Shown here: positions 24,801 to 36,713 of the stretch, in pieces | Position numbering within the stretch: position 1 is the stretch's first letter | How the letters are laid out: every line of letters starts with the position of its first letter | Source: Eutypella sp. D-1 | Taxonomy: Eukaryota > Ascomycota > Sordariomycetes > Xylariales > Diatrypaceae | Assembly (NCBI GenBank): GCA_023313575.1 | Contig: JAJTTP010000007.1 | Span: 310,001-374,000, forward strand | Length of the DNA: 64,000 nt | Reading direction: 5' to 3' | The notes under the pieces: model-generated | What the model was told of the DNA's origin: nothing | Databases searched by the model: none | The model's input: only the letters and a program-made list of their open reading frames with translations | Program-made: the position numbers and the translations under genes

Positions 24801-25542
24801 AATTATTATCGTATATTAAATATTTATACAGTTAATATTAATAATTTTTAATACTTTATAACCTTTATAAAATTTTATCTAATTAACAAAAATAATTATC
24901 GCCGGGAAAAAAGCGATTTAATTTTTATATTAAATTATAAATAAACCCGAAAAGCGAGTTAAAAAATAAAAAGAAATATAAAGCGGTAAAATAAACTTTT
25001 TATATTTACGTTATTTCTTTCCTTTTTTAATACCGAAAATCCGTTAATATTTAAGTATAAAACACCGATTTTAAATAAGTAAGTTATAACGCTTTTTATT
25101 ATTAAAAACGTTTTAACCCGATAAAATGTTAACTTTAAAAAAAGTAAAATTAATACGTATCGTAAAAGAAATTATTTAATATTTATATTAAGTTATATAA
25201 TTTAATATTTACTTTATTAAACGAAAATAAATATAAATAAATAAATTATTTTTTAAATTTTATACTTAATATTAATATAACCGGAATATAAATAATATAA
25301 ATCGGAAATAATAATTATTAATTACCGTAACGCCGCCGTAACCTTTATTAATAAAAAAAACTTATATTAAACGTTATATTTTTTAATTACCGGTAATTTT
25401 AAAACTATTACGCCGGAGCTTTACGATATAATTTAATTAATACGGAAAAATTATCCGAACTTCGTATAATATATAAACTTTTAAACGGACGTAAATAATA
25501 ATAACAGTAATAACGACCGAAAAATTAATATATTTATTATAT

Positions 25543-25973
25543 TGTGACGGCTGGTCTATTCCTAACTATTAGTCCAGTCGAGGGGTTTATGTTAGCAGGA
25601 GTGCTGGGGTTCTGAGCAATAAATAATTACGTCTGGTGATAATAAAAAAAAGGGTGCTTTAAGTAATTAAATTATATTATAAACTGGTAAGCTTAAAAAT
25701 TATTTAAAAAAAAGGTAATAAGCGTAGCTATATATTATTTATATCCTTTATTCCTGACATTAGAATATATGGCTGCTGTTGGATCGTTGGGATCGTATCC
25801 GAATATAGCGATCTAACGTCGTTGGGATCGTTACCGATTTAACCGATCCTTCCTGGTCATGTGGCGTATGTGGCTTATTTTAGTGTGGCTATCTTTTTCT
25901 CCAGAACTTAAGTCAGGGATCTTTTCTTGCTGTGTTAACCCCATTAGGCCTAATGGCCCGACCGGTCATAACA
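25543..25973 (+). mobile_element. Solo LTR, copy B (431 bp, nearly unmutated)
   Basis: It runs from TGTGACGGCTGGTC to GACCGGTCATAACA, so it has the TG...CA ends of an LTR. Both flanks are TATAT (25538-25542 and 25974-25978), a perfect 5-bp target duplication. It lies in opposite orientation to copies A and C. It still has many CA and TG dinucleotides, and its GC content stands far above the DNA on both sides, so it has had much less RIP than its surroundings. No internal retrotransposon sequence adjoins it. Confidence 0.88.
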
Positions 25974-28549
25974 TATATTTTACGAAAATAACGGTTACCG
26001 ATCGCTTTTAACAATATATAAAATTTTATTATATATAATTAAAAATCGGTCGGACCTTATATTAAATATCGATCGAAAAAACCACGATATTAATAATATA
26101 TTTTTAACGTTATTTCGAAAAGTATTCGAAAAATATTACGGGTAAAATTATTTAAAGTTTTTAAAAAAAAAGTTTAATAATATAAAAAGTTTTTATTTAT
26201 AACGGAATAAGTTTTTTTTTATTTATTATTTATTTCTTACGACAGGTATTTATATTAAAAAATAAGTTTTAATAACGTATTAACTTTATTACCAGAACCT
26301 TTTTTAAAATCGATAAAAACGGTAATAAAGATTTTATAACAACTAAGTTAAGTGGTTTTTTTATATATAAATAAATTTATAACTAATTAATATTTTTAAT
26401 AATAACTTTTTATTAAAATGCTTTTATATCGAGTTAATATTACGCCGTAATATATTTAATTTTCCCCGTATAAACCCCGAATAGCTTTAAATAATATAAT
26501 ATTAAATAAAAATCGGCGAAAATTAACGATTTTTATATTTTAAATATAATATATAAAATATTTAAATAATTTATTCCGACTCCGGATAAATACGGCCATA
26601 TTAAAACGATATTATTTATTATAAGTTATTAATATATTATAAAAAAATTTTATATTAATACTTTTTTAAAACCTAGTTTTTATATAATTAATAATTATAA
26701 TATAATTTTATTAATAATATTAATAAACCGGATTAGTTACCGAGTTACGTAAATTTTATATTAGCTTTTAACCGTATTTATTTACAAACTATACCTTTAT
26801 TATAAATATAATAATAATATAAATTCGATACGCCGTTTTACCGATATAAATTAAATTATTAAGTATATTAAACCTTAATAGGTTTTTTTTATTAATACCG
26901 AGTTTTTTATTTTAATTAATTTATTATTTTAAATTTTTAAATGTTTTTTATTTAAAAGTTTTATATTTACTTTAAGCTATATTACGTTTTATTTATAACG
27001 TTTATATATAAAATTACTTATTTATTATATTATTTAGCTTTAACTTAATTAATAAAACGATTTCGGAAGTTTTAAAACGTTTATATCGTTAATATCTTTT
27101 AATTTTATTCTTTACGCCGTTATTATTTATCGTTTACCCGTTTTAATATTTAATAATTCCTTACTGCTTAAAGTCCTCGGGTAATTTTCCTTTTTTTAAT
27201 ATTTTTTTAACTTTTATATTATAATAATAACTTTTTTATAATAAACGGCGGTAATATATTATATCGTATAGTAATATTACGTAAATAAAAAACTTTATTT
27301 ATTAATTATGTTAAAAAATAATAACTATTTTTTATATTAATTAATAATATCGTAAAATTATATTGGCGATAATATAAAATATATACTTAAATAAAGCTAT
27401 AATAAATAACGTATAAGATTTTAATACATATTAAAGGCTACGCTTTATATAACGTTAATATATTTAATCGATATAAAAAGTTAATAAAATATTTTCGGTT
27501 AGGTATTTTATATTTTAAATTAAAAAACTAATTATTAATAAAATTTACGATAATTATAAATAATAAATTTATACCGTTTACCTGTTAAATATTTTAATAA
27601 TCTTTATTACGTTTAATAAATTATTTTTATTTATCGATCGATAATAAATTACTTTCGTTTATCGATCGAGAATAAATTAATTTATTCGTCGTTTGATAAT
27701 AAGTTACTTTTTTAATTATGTATTAATTCGTTTAATCAATTAACTTTTTTTTTTCATTTCCGTACGTATTATATATACGTAAATAAATTACGTATTTCGT
27801 TTTTATCGGTAAAATAAATAAGTTTTATTTATTTACGTTTAAAGCGTAACTTTTTTTTTATACCCGTTTTATAAATATTTAATAATACGTACACTTAATA
27901 GCTAACCGTTACGTTTAATAATAAAATATTTAACGTAAATAACTTATTAAAATTATTTTTAAACCTTTTATACTAATTATAAACGTAATTATTATTTTTT
28001 TAAAAATTATTTAAAAAATTTAAAAATTATGAAAAAATTAATAACTTTTTAAGCTTTTTATATTTAACGGTTAACTTTTATACGATCAGGTAATATAAAT
28101 AATACAGTTATTTAATTTTTATTATATTTAAACCGTATTAATAATTATAACAATTACCTTTTAACAGCTTACGTAAGTTTTAAAATTATTAATATACGTA
28201 TACGCTTAAAATATTAAAAAGATTTTACGATATATTAAATACGTATTAAATTTAACTTTATTTCGAAACAGGAAATATAAAAGTTATATATAATTAATAT
28301 ATAAAAAAGAATATTTAAAAATATTTAAAATAATATATAAAAGTTAATTTCGGATATAAGATTTAATAATTATTAACTTTTAAACCGATATGTTTTAAAT
28401 AATTTATATTTACGAAAAATTAAGCTAATATAAAAAATTAAATACTTAAAAATTATTTAATTAATTAAGTCCGGGTAATGCATAAGTTAAAATAAGTATT
28501 ATAAAAAATTATATATAATATATGTTAATTATTTATAATTAAATAAATT

Positions 28550-28978
28550 TGTTATGACCGGTCGGGCCATTGGGCCTAATGGGGTTAACATAATAAGAAA
28601 AGATCCCTGATTTAAGTTCTAAAGAAAGAGATAGCCATATCAAAGTAAGCCATATGCGTTATATAACCAGGAAGGATCGGTTAGATCGGTAATGATTTTA
28701 ATAACGTTAAATCGTTATATTCGGATACGATCTTAACAATTTAATAATAACTATATATTTTAATATTAGGAATAAAGGATATAAATAATATATAATTACG
28801 TTTATTACTTTTTTTTAAATAGTTTTTAAATTTATTAGTTTATAATATAATTTAATTACTTAAAGCATTTTTTTTTGTTATTACCAGACGTGATTATTTA
28901 TTATTTAAAACTTTTAGCATTCCTGTTAATATAAACCCTTCGATTAGATTAATAGTTAGGAATAAACCAGCCGTTATA
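28550..28978 (-). mobile_element. Solo LTR, copy C (429 bp, partly RIP-mutated)
   Basis: It begins TGTTATGACCGGTCGGGCC and ends ACCAGCCGTTATA, the reverse complement of copy B with CA-to-TA changes (CCGTCACA has become CCGTTATA). The flanks are AAATT on both sides (28545-28549 and 28979-28983). Its level of RIP is intermediate: the left third is almost intact and the rest is damaged. Confidence 0.82.
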
Positions 28979-29325
28979 AAATTTTATATTAAATATTCTT
29001 TTAAATAAAATATTATAATTATAAAGTAATTAAATTACGGATTATTAAAAATTTTAAAATAAAAGTTTTTTTATATTAAAACCTAATATTTAAGCTAATA
29101 TTATATTAAAAATTAAAAATATAATTATCGAAATTAAAATAATTTCAAATAATTAACTTAATTTTAAAACCGATATAATATCGATATAACCTTTATATTA
29201 TAAAATTAATACCCGATTAAAAATAATATTAAATAAAAATTATATCGAATTTAAAATTATTAAATATTATTAATTAATAAAAAACCGTTTTAATAAAAGA
29301 TATCGTTATTATAATCATATTAAAA

Positions 29326-29827
29326 AAGCCCCCTGATGCGTTAAGGTAGGTAGGTATGTAGAGGGTACCTAGGTAGTCCAGCGGCTTCTGTAAAGTACCT
29401 GCCTAAAATATGTAAGATAGGGGTTTATGCATACAATCATGATATGCATTAAATGCAGACAAATGTATGAATTAATGCCATTATCTCCACCTTTCTTGCA
29501 CTTATCCAAGATTCTTTGTATTTACAGCAACCAACCAACTTCCAAACATCATCACTGTATTTCCCTCCTCTCCTGGGTTCACCTTACTGCCATTGTATTC
29601 ATCCTTGGATAACCTTGCCATTCGAGTTAATCACCCGAAAACTAAAGCCATACTGACTGCACACTATGTTATGTTCACCAATAGTATTCTTTGCCCTGAG
29701 CCTGACACAACGGGTGTACATCATCGCCTCTTGAACATGCATACTCCCGGCAACCTACCGTGTAATATCGCCAAGACGACTTCCCTGATTAGCACGACCT
29801 GATAAATGATCGATATAGCTTCACATA
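29326..29827. other. Right border of AT block and polymerase eta promoter
   Basis: Composition returns to normal within a few bases. TACCTA-type motifs recur at 29344-29377 (GGTAGGTAGGTATGTAG then GTACCTAGGTAG), mirroring those at the left border. The remainder is the upstream region of the polymerase eta gene. Small frames at 29427-29802 match nothing. Confidence 0.6.
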
Positions 29828-31849
29828 ATGTCCTCACCTCTCGACTTTCACATCCCCTCACCCGTAGATGGTAGTGGTGGTCGGCGATCACAGTTTACGT
29901 ACAGGCACCTAAATCTCTTATCATCCTACTCAGTAGCTTCACCGCTGAGGGTGATAGCTCATATCGACCTTGATGCTTTCTATGCTCAGTGTGAGATGGT
30001 TCGACTGGGAATCGCTGAAGATAAACCTCTCGCTGTTCAACAATGGTATGAACCACTCCAAGTAGTCGAGTAGAAACATCTTGTTTATCATTGGCTCACC
30101 CGTCTTAGGCAAGGGCTGATTGCCATTAACTATCCAGCACGCAAGTTTGGTATTGGTCGGCATTGCACTGTGACCGAAGCCAAGAAGCTCTGCCCCCAAC
30201 TCATCGCACAGCATGTTGCTACATGGAAAGAAGGTGACGAGAAGTGGTCATATCATAACGATGCAGCAGCTCACATAGGAACTCATAAGGTTTCCTTGGA
30301 CCCATATAGACTTGAGTCTCGGAAAATCCTTTCCTTGATCAAAGAGCACCTCCCTCGAAATGCGCAGAAGGTTGAGAAGGCGAGTATAGATGAAGTTTTC
30401 CTCGATCTATCCGCACAGGTCCACTCGATTCTATTGGAGAGGTTCCCGGAGCTTGCTCAACCCCCGCCTCACAACGACCCCATGGAGAAGCTACCGCTTC
30501 CGCCAGTGACCGCTCTCGACTGGCAAGCGGACGCACTCGTTGATCTCGACGATTCCGACGCTGAAGCAGATGACCCTGACTGGGATGACGTGGCTTTCCT
30601 TGTTGGATCGGAGATCGTGCGGGAAATACGAGCCGAGGTCCGTCGAAGGTTGGGCTACACTTGCTCGGCCGGGGTGGGCCGCAACAAGATGCTTAGCAAG
30701 TTGGGCAGTGGTTACAAGAAGCCAAATCAACAGACAGTAATACGCAATCGTGCCATACAACACTTTCTATCCGACATGAAGTTTACCAAAATTCGGAACC
30801 TAGGGGGAAAGCTCGGCGATCAGGTAGTGTCGACGTTCAAGACAGAATCGATCAGGGAACTACTTCCAGTTCCTGTGGAGCAGATGAAACTCAAACTGGG
30901 GGATGACACAGGCACATGGCTCCATAACACCATCCGGGGGATCGATTCGAGCGAGGTGAACTCCCGCACGCAAATCAAATCCATGCTATCTGCAAAGTCC
31001 TTCAGACCAAGTATCAACACCTTGGATCAAGCCGTTAAGTGGCTACGCATCTTTTCCGCCGACATATTCTCCCGATTGGTGGAGGAAGGTGTCCTCGAAA
31101 ATAAGAGGCACCCCAAAACCATTAATTTGCATCACCGACATGGGATTCAGACACGCTCGCGCTCAAGCAGCATTCCGCAGGGCAGAACTCTTGATGAAGT
31201 CATGTTATTCGACATTGCTAAAGCTCTTCTGAACCAGATCACCCAAGAGGGTAATATTTGGCCTTGCGCAAATCTCAGCTTGAGTGTAGGCGGATTTGAG
31301 GATGGGATCACGGGAAATCTGGGCATCGGGGCATTTTTAGTAAAGGGGGCCGAGTCACAAGGGGTAAGACCAACTAGCCGAGAGGCCGGGTTGGAGCTAC
31401 CTGCAATAGAACGTCCTGACAAGAAGAGACGCATCGAAACGCCTAATATCCAGCAATTCTTCCTCAGAAAGGGAACACCAGGAGGGGATGTCGACTCTAG
31501 CGACGGCGATGCACATAAGCTCTCTCCCAACCCAGCTACACACAACCCCCCTGCCACCGGGTACGAGACACCGGGGCTCTTGGTGGACATATCTGGGGTT
31601 CGTCGGGCATCAATCACGGACTATGCATGTTCGCGCTGTAATGCAAGGCTTGAGAGCCCCGACGCTCTCCAAAGTCATCTCGATTGGCATCTAGCTAAGG
31701 ACATTCAAAACGAGGAACGTGGTGGGCTAGCATCTACCAACCGAACTAGTCGCCCACGCAATCAAAAAGGGGCACGTGCATCTTCTTCCAGAAAGGCACC
31801 AAGAGACCGGGGTAAAGTTGAAGCCGGTCAAAGTAAGCTTAAGTTCTGA
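29828..31849 (+). CDS. rad30: DNA polymerase eta (Rad30), translesion Y-family polymerase
   Basis: Two exons, 29828-30045 and 30109-31849, joined in phase 2 by a 63-nt intron (GTATGA donor, CTTAG acceptor); 652 residues. The junction gives AVQQWQGLIAINYPARKFGI, the Y-family fingers block. Catalytic carboxylates are Asp47 in IAHIDLDAFYAQCE and Asp167-Glu168 in ASIDEVFLDL. The helix-hairpin-helix thumb (KIRNLGGKLGDQV) and little-finger domain follow. A C-terminal ubiquitin-binding zinc finger of UBZ type is seen as Cys580, Cys583, His596, His600. TPNIQQFF in the linker resembles a PCNA-binding box lacking the first Gln, and the end GQSKLKF may be a second contact. The enzyme inserts bases opposite UV dimers, usually AA opposite TT, at ubiquitinated PCNA in the nucleus. 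It is complete and undamaged although its start lies only 500 bases from a RIP-mutated block. Confidence 0.95.
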
Positions 31850-34800
31850 TGACGTCGGTCCGCTAAGTTGGGCCACGACGTAGCACTCTGGATGTTTACC
31901 CTTTATGCCGTCCAATATGAATATGTGTGATGTCGTCTTGCACTTCATCTCACGAGAGAGAAGTGTTCACTAGGCCTTCCTGAAGTACAACTGCGTGCCA
32001 ACATTCAACGTCTCAGCTCGGGAATTTCAGGCTGTACGGGCTTACTACTCGGTATAAATCAGAGTAGACGTCTAGAGTGGGTGGGCTTTGTGGGTTTTCA
32101 GTGTAACCCCGGCATTGCATTCGTCCGCGTAAACTATCACCGTTATACAGCTTCTTGTGCACATGCACCATGCGGCTTGCAGCAGGTTGCTACTCCTAAG
32201 GGTACCATCAGAAATATGTCTATGGGGAATGTTACCGGGTTCCTACAGCATTTCGAGGGTAGGAGCATGGCATGCATGTAAGTTTGAAGGGAGGAGCTCA
32301 ATGGATGGCATTTACTAACGTACTCAGGGTCGCGTCTCATCCCATACGCAGGTCAGACTCCACGGGAAGTGTCCAGTGTGGATATAGTCTGCGACTCCTA
32401 TTTGCATCCATTCCTGTCGCCCTGTTTTATCTGCCGTCGGAGGACTTCCAAGATGGCCAAAGGGATCCCTACCGGCATCCCGCTTGTGCACCTTTCTAGT
32501 GAATATGGCGGCTCGCAACAATAATTACTCTGTCCCTTGCTCACTAATATCTTAACCATGAGGTCACAGAGGCGGTCCCTAGCCGCAAGATGATTGGTTG
32601 GAGTGGCTCCATCAGGCATCGACTTGCAGCACTTTTAGGCTCGGGCTGCATTGATACCCAACGTTTGAGGAGCAAAATTCCCAGCCTACTTACTACTCTA
32701 GAGCTATTTTGCATGCCTAGTATCACTGAAAAAGAAACCACCCTACGTAACTATACACAAGTCTGAGAATAGGCCGGCGCATTCGCATCACGTCTTGGTC
32801 GGCTCTTTTTCGCTTCATTTCTCAGGATGTCAAGGTTGGCACAGGAGTGGGACCTCTCGTCATTTCGATTGCTCTAAGTGGAGGATTGGGGGCCATCTAA
32901 CTAAAATATGGCCTTTATCTGGCTCACTACACTGTTGAATGTCCGTGGGCCAGTCCGGCTTGATATATCAGTTTGGGGAGGCTGACACCGAGCGCCGTCA
33001 TTATCATCCGTTTCCATTTCCATTGTCTGACCTCTCCAGGGAAGTCCTTGCGTGGTAGGGTATCAATTGAGGAGGGTGTACGGGCATCAGAGAGCAAACA
33101 ATCGAATTCATTTTTCCAACTAGCATTGGCTCTTCTATCCTGTGTCGCTTTCAGCTGGTATCCAGCATCAGGTCTAGTTTTAAGGACGACTTTGAATGGC
33201 AGGCTGTCTCCGTTGTGGTTCTCCGCATCCTGGACTTTGAGACGTTTTAGTTTCCTTCTTGGACCATTCGATTTTTACATAATCCCGCCACAGCAACGAG
33301 TAGAGCACTGCCAAGCCCTGCGCGATGCCAGCCCTAAACAGGCTCACCGATTGGTCTCACTTGGGAGTCAAGCGTAGGTCTAGCCTGCTCCCGTTGCTCT
33401 CTAAATAGTTAGTTTGTGAAAGTGGGTTGGTTTGTGATACCGATACCGCGTTCCCCACCGAAGTTGTCGGTTCGGTCCATTCATGTCGTGAGTCGGGACG
33501 ATCCCTTAATCCGGTTAATTGCCCTGTTTGCCTGTCGACTTGCCTCACGAGACGTGACAAAAGACGACCGTCTGTATGTATTACTACGGGTAATGACACA
33601 ACCTCAGTAGAAACCCTAGCCAATATCATTGCCCAACTTCATCTCTAAGAACGAGGGTTCATAATTCCGGGTGGCTTAAATCTATTGTCATCGTCGTCAT
33701 CTTCTTCATGCGATTAGGCCACATAAGGGAGAAGATCAGCGCAGCACATGTTTGAGGTTACCGACAGACCGTTTCCTCTTGTTTCCTGCGAAGGACAAAA
33801 ACAAAAAGGCAATCCTCTTCGGGCCAACCAATCCGACGGTGCTGCTTGTGGCAGTGTACCAAATTAGCCAAAGATGAATGCCTAACAAGCCACAATGATC
33901 CACAGAAGCGCACAGCCGCCTGAAATCGAATTGTTGATTCACTGAAAAATTCGCATCCAGGGGGCCTGTCTGACCGTCCGCCACTAACGAGCGCGGCCCC
34001 AGCACTACCACCGCTACCCGCCACTTAACCAATCCAACGGCTGATCATCCAGCCCAGACCCGGTATCATTGGGCTTCACCACCCTCTGGCAGACAGGCGG
34101 GCAGCCCACATTGCCCACCACCCCAAACCAACACCCACTTTCTACCGAAATAGTCACGACGTGCAGGTCTTTTTCCTGAAAGCCCCGCCAGTCATCGGCA
34201 GGCACAGGCAGTCACCCTCCGCTGCAAGCGCTTTTGCTTAACACTTGACACGCACACACTCTCCTTTCTGGTACGGCCCGTCTATGTACCTGTCCATCTG
34301 GCCCATCTGACCGTCTGCTCTGCTGCTCGCTTTCCTTGCCTGTTCTGCCTGCCTCGCCTGCTTACCTTGGTACAAGTGGTACCGTGTACAGTGCGATTCG
34401 CCCCTTATCTGCTTAGTGATTCTCACTGGTTTGCTGGCGTCCATGTTCATCCTTGACCATTATTGCCTCCTCACATACATATGTACACCCCTCATCAGCC
34501 AACCATAAACTCCCACGCGCCCTCACATTGCACGGCATTGTCGCTCCACTGTGTCGGTGAACAGTTATAGCCTATTGGCTCCCCTAGTCTCAGATGTACG
34601 AAATCTCAGGATTCACCTGATAGTAATTGGTTAGAGGCCGTCTACTTCTGCCACTGAAGAAGTACATTCCGTGGTGCACGCACAATTATCATCACCGTTA
34701 ATACCACCATCAGGCCGCGCACTACACCACACACATTATCTCAGCTAACCTGCCTGTGAAAGATAATAGGGGGAGACAGTTGCCACTCATCTATCAGGCA

Positions 34801-35358
34801 GCGAGTCTATTGGACCGCCAGGTTGTCAATCCTTGTTGACCAAGCCCAACGTGCGTGACCGCCACCTGATTAAGCAAGAGACAGACGAAAGAAGAGGCGA
34901 AATATAGACAGAAAGAGAGAGCCTTGTACCCGTACCGTAACTTCGCTTCGCTCTACCCGGAATCAGGGCCGCCTAAACCTGTACACACTACCTGCATAGA
35001 GAATAGAGAAGGGCTAGTTAGGACTCGCACTCACTTTTCGTTGCACCGTCGGGGCCCCCAATACCTGGCCAGTCAACCAGTCAGACCAGTTAAACCAGTC
35101 ACCAAAGAGTCCCAAGACCCAAGGACCCACCAAGCGCCGCCTTTTCTCCTCCCCACCTCCCACCCTCCTCGCTTCCAGTCGTTCTCGTTCGTTCCTTCTA
35201 ACTGTTCTTTTCACGTTGCCTTGCGTTGCTTTGCGCTCCTCCTCGACCTCGTTTCTCTTTCTATTCCTCCCTTCCCCTTCTTATCTGAAAAAACTATTGT
35301 CGTCTTTTTCAAACGTCTCTTCCACTCATACACACCCACCTTCACAATTCCACACAAC
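31850..35358. other. Intergenic and long pyrimidine-rich 5' leader
   Basis: No gene is supported across 3.5 kb. Short opposing frames at 32.1-34.2 kb match no family. From about 34.2 kb the sequence becomes rich in C, T and CA repeats, and 35143-35350 is a long CT-rich tract ending in CACACAACATG at the next start codon. Such CT-rich stretches are common around transcription starts of strongly expressed fungal genes, so a long 5' UTR is likely. Confidence 0.55.
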
Positions 35359-36713
35359 ATGTCGAGAAGACCAGGAGCAGCGGGCAACCCTCTACCGGCG
35401 GCGGGCCGACAGAATGAGTATTTCGTTCCAAGGGACGGTATTGACCGGGAAGTCATCACGGCCGATATTTGTCGCTACCTTGGAAACGATGCTCTCGTCA
35501 GGCCCGGCACCTACGAGGTATGAAACTCGGACTATTCCATCACACCAACACCGTCGCTGACAATTCTTTCTGCTTCTACAGAACCCGCAAACTGGCCAGC
35601 TAATCCAGGGCTACTTCATCAACGCCTATCGTAACCTGACCACAGTATGTGATGTCCATTGATGACCACTACGATGCCGATCCCGAAAATGCTGTATCGC
35701 CGCTAACGAGACCCCCACCATAGGCCATGATAGACGACTTGAAAGCAGACTCTGCTCGGTGGGAACAGGAGAGGCGGCAGCAATCTGCGCGGAGTAATAC
35801 CGCGGGAGGTATTATTGCCTCTAGAGACTCGAATGACGTACATGTCAGAGCTTCTAACTCCCCTACAGTCCAGTACCGTAACTCGGAGACGCATTCATCT
35901 CGGCAGTACTATGGACCAACCGAAGGAGCACAGCCCGGATACTCAGAAAACCCGGGATATGGTGATGGCCCAAGATATCCAGGGACAGGCAGTCCAGGCT
36001 ACACAGGGGCAGCCAACCCCCAGCAGTATTATGCCCAGCAGCAAGCGCCCCCGGGTAGCTTCACTGGTCAGGCAGGGTACAGTAATCAAGCTCCGCAGTA
36101 CGCCCCTCAACCCGGGAGTGCGGCTTATCCTAGCCATCCCCCACAAGGCATACCAGGCCAGGAGCCTTACATGGCAGGGGCCAATTTTGGCGCGAGGAAT
36201 CCTCCGCCAGATCAGTATGCCGGAGACCAATTTTCAACATCTAGAGACATGAGAGATCATAGAGTACCTGTTACTACCATGCCTTCCGGCAGTAGGACCG
36301 TTTATGCTACTTCAGGACCTTCCGTGCCCGCGAATGTTTACCCAACAGCAGGATCCAACAACTTTTATCCACAGGGCGCTCCGTCAGCCACCCCCCAACA
36401 ATATGTTCAGGCTCAAGCTCAAGATCCATTCTTTGGTCGCGGTGCGTACATGAATTGTCGCAGGTAGTTGCATTTGGAATATAGCTCTAACCCTCCAGGA
36501 TCTTCAGCAGGCACGACAACCTACAGCCAAGAGCCACAGTATGAGTCCACCCCTGCCCCGTCCCGCACGCCCACCTCGGCGACTACTTCTCAAGCACCCC
36601 CCAGTGGAACCTCATCTCGCTCACATCGCGAACGGGAACGGGACAGCGTTGACAGGGTCGACAGACACACAGAATCGAGGCACGGACACCGAAGCCACCG
36701 CAGCGGCCGATAA
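35359..36713 (+). CDS. rfeG: RfeG-type fungal regulatory protein
   Basis: Four exons: 35359-35517, 35582-35644 (63 nt), 35724-36441, 36499-36713; the frame closes at 384 residues. The N-terminus carries the conserved block QNEYFVPRDGIDREVITADI, then CRYLGNDALVRPGTYE, the spliced QGYFINAYRNLTT and AMIDDLKADSARWEQERR. This matches the family annotated in aspergilli and relatives as transcription factor RfeG, as I remember it. From about residue 110 on it is low-complexity, rich in Gly, Pro, Gln, Tyr and Ser, and ends in an Arg/His/Ser-rich tail (SHRERERDSVDR to HRSHRSGR). No classical DNA-binding domain is visible, so the transcription-factor label rests on family naming. An ATG further upstream in the same frame lies in the CT-rich leader; the start chosen matches the family. 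Failure to splice the last intron (GTGCGT donor) would end translation at 36467. Confidence 0.85.

Larger units (their letters stand above)
15490..29325. repeat. AT-rich, RIP-mutated transposon graveyard (13.8 kb)
   Basis: The block is composed overwhelmingly of A and T, and the longest reading frame in nearly 14 kb is about 64 codons. Remaining C is mostly in CG, CC or CT context; CA and TG dinucleotides are nearly absent while TA is extreme. That is the pattern left by repeat-induced point mutation, which converts CA to TA on either strand of duplicated DNA in Pezizomycotina. Between the four insertions listed separately, the original elements are unrecoverable by eye. Such blocks are usually H3K9-methylated heterochromatin; that is established for the class and inferred here. 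Confidence 0.92.

Noticed and set aside
17878..28978. A single 11-kb LTR retrotransposon bounded by LTR copies A and C
   Set aside because: A and C share orientation and family, but each has its own 5-bp duplication (TAAAA and AAATT), and the outer flanks of the pair do not match. No gag/pol remnant is readable between them.
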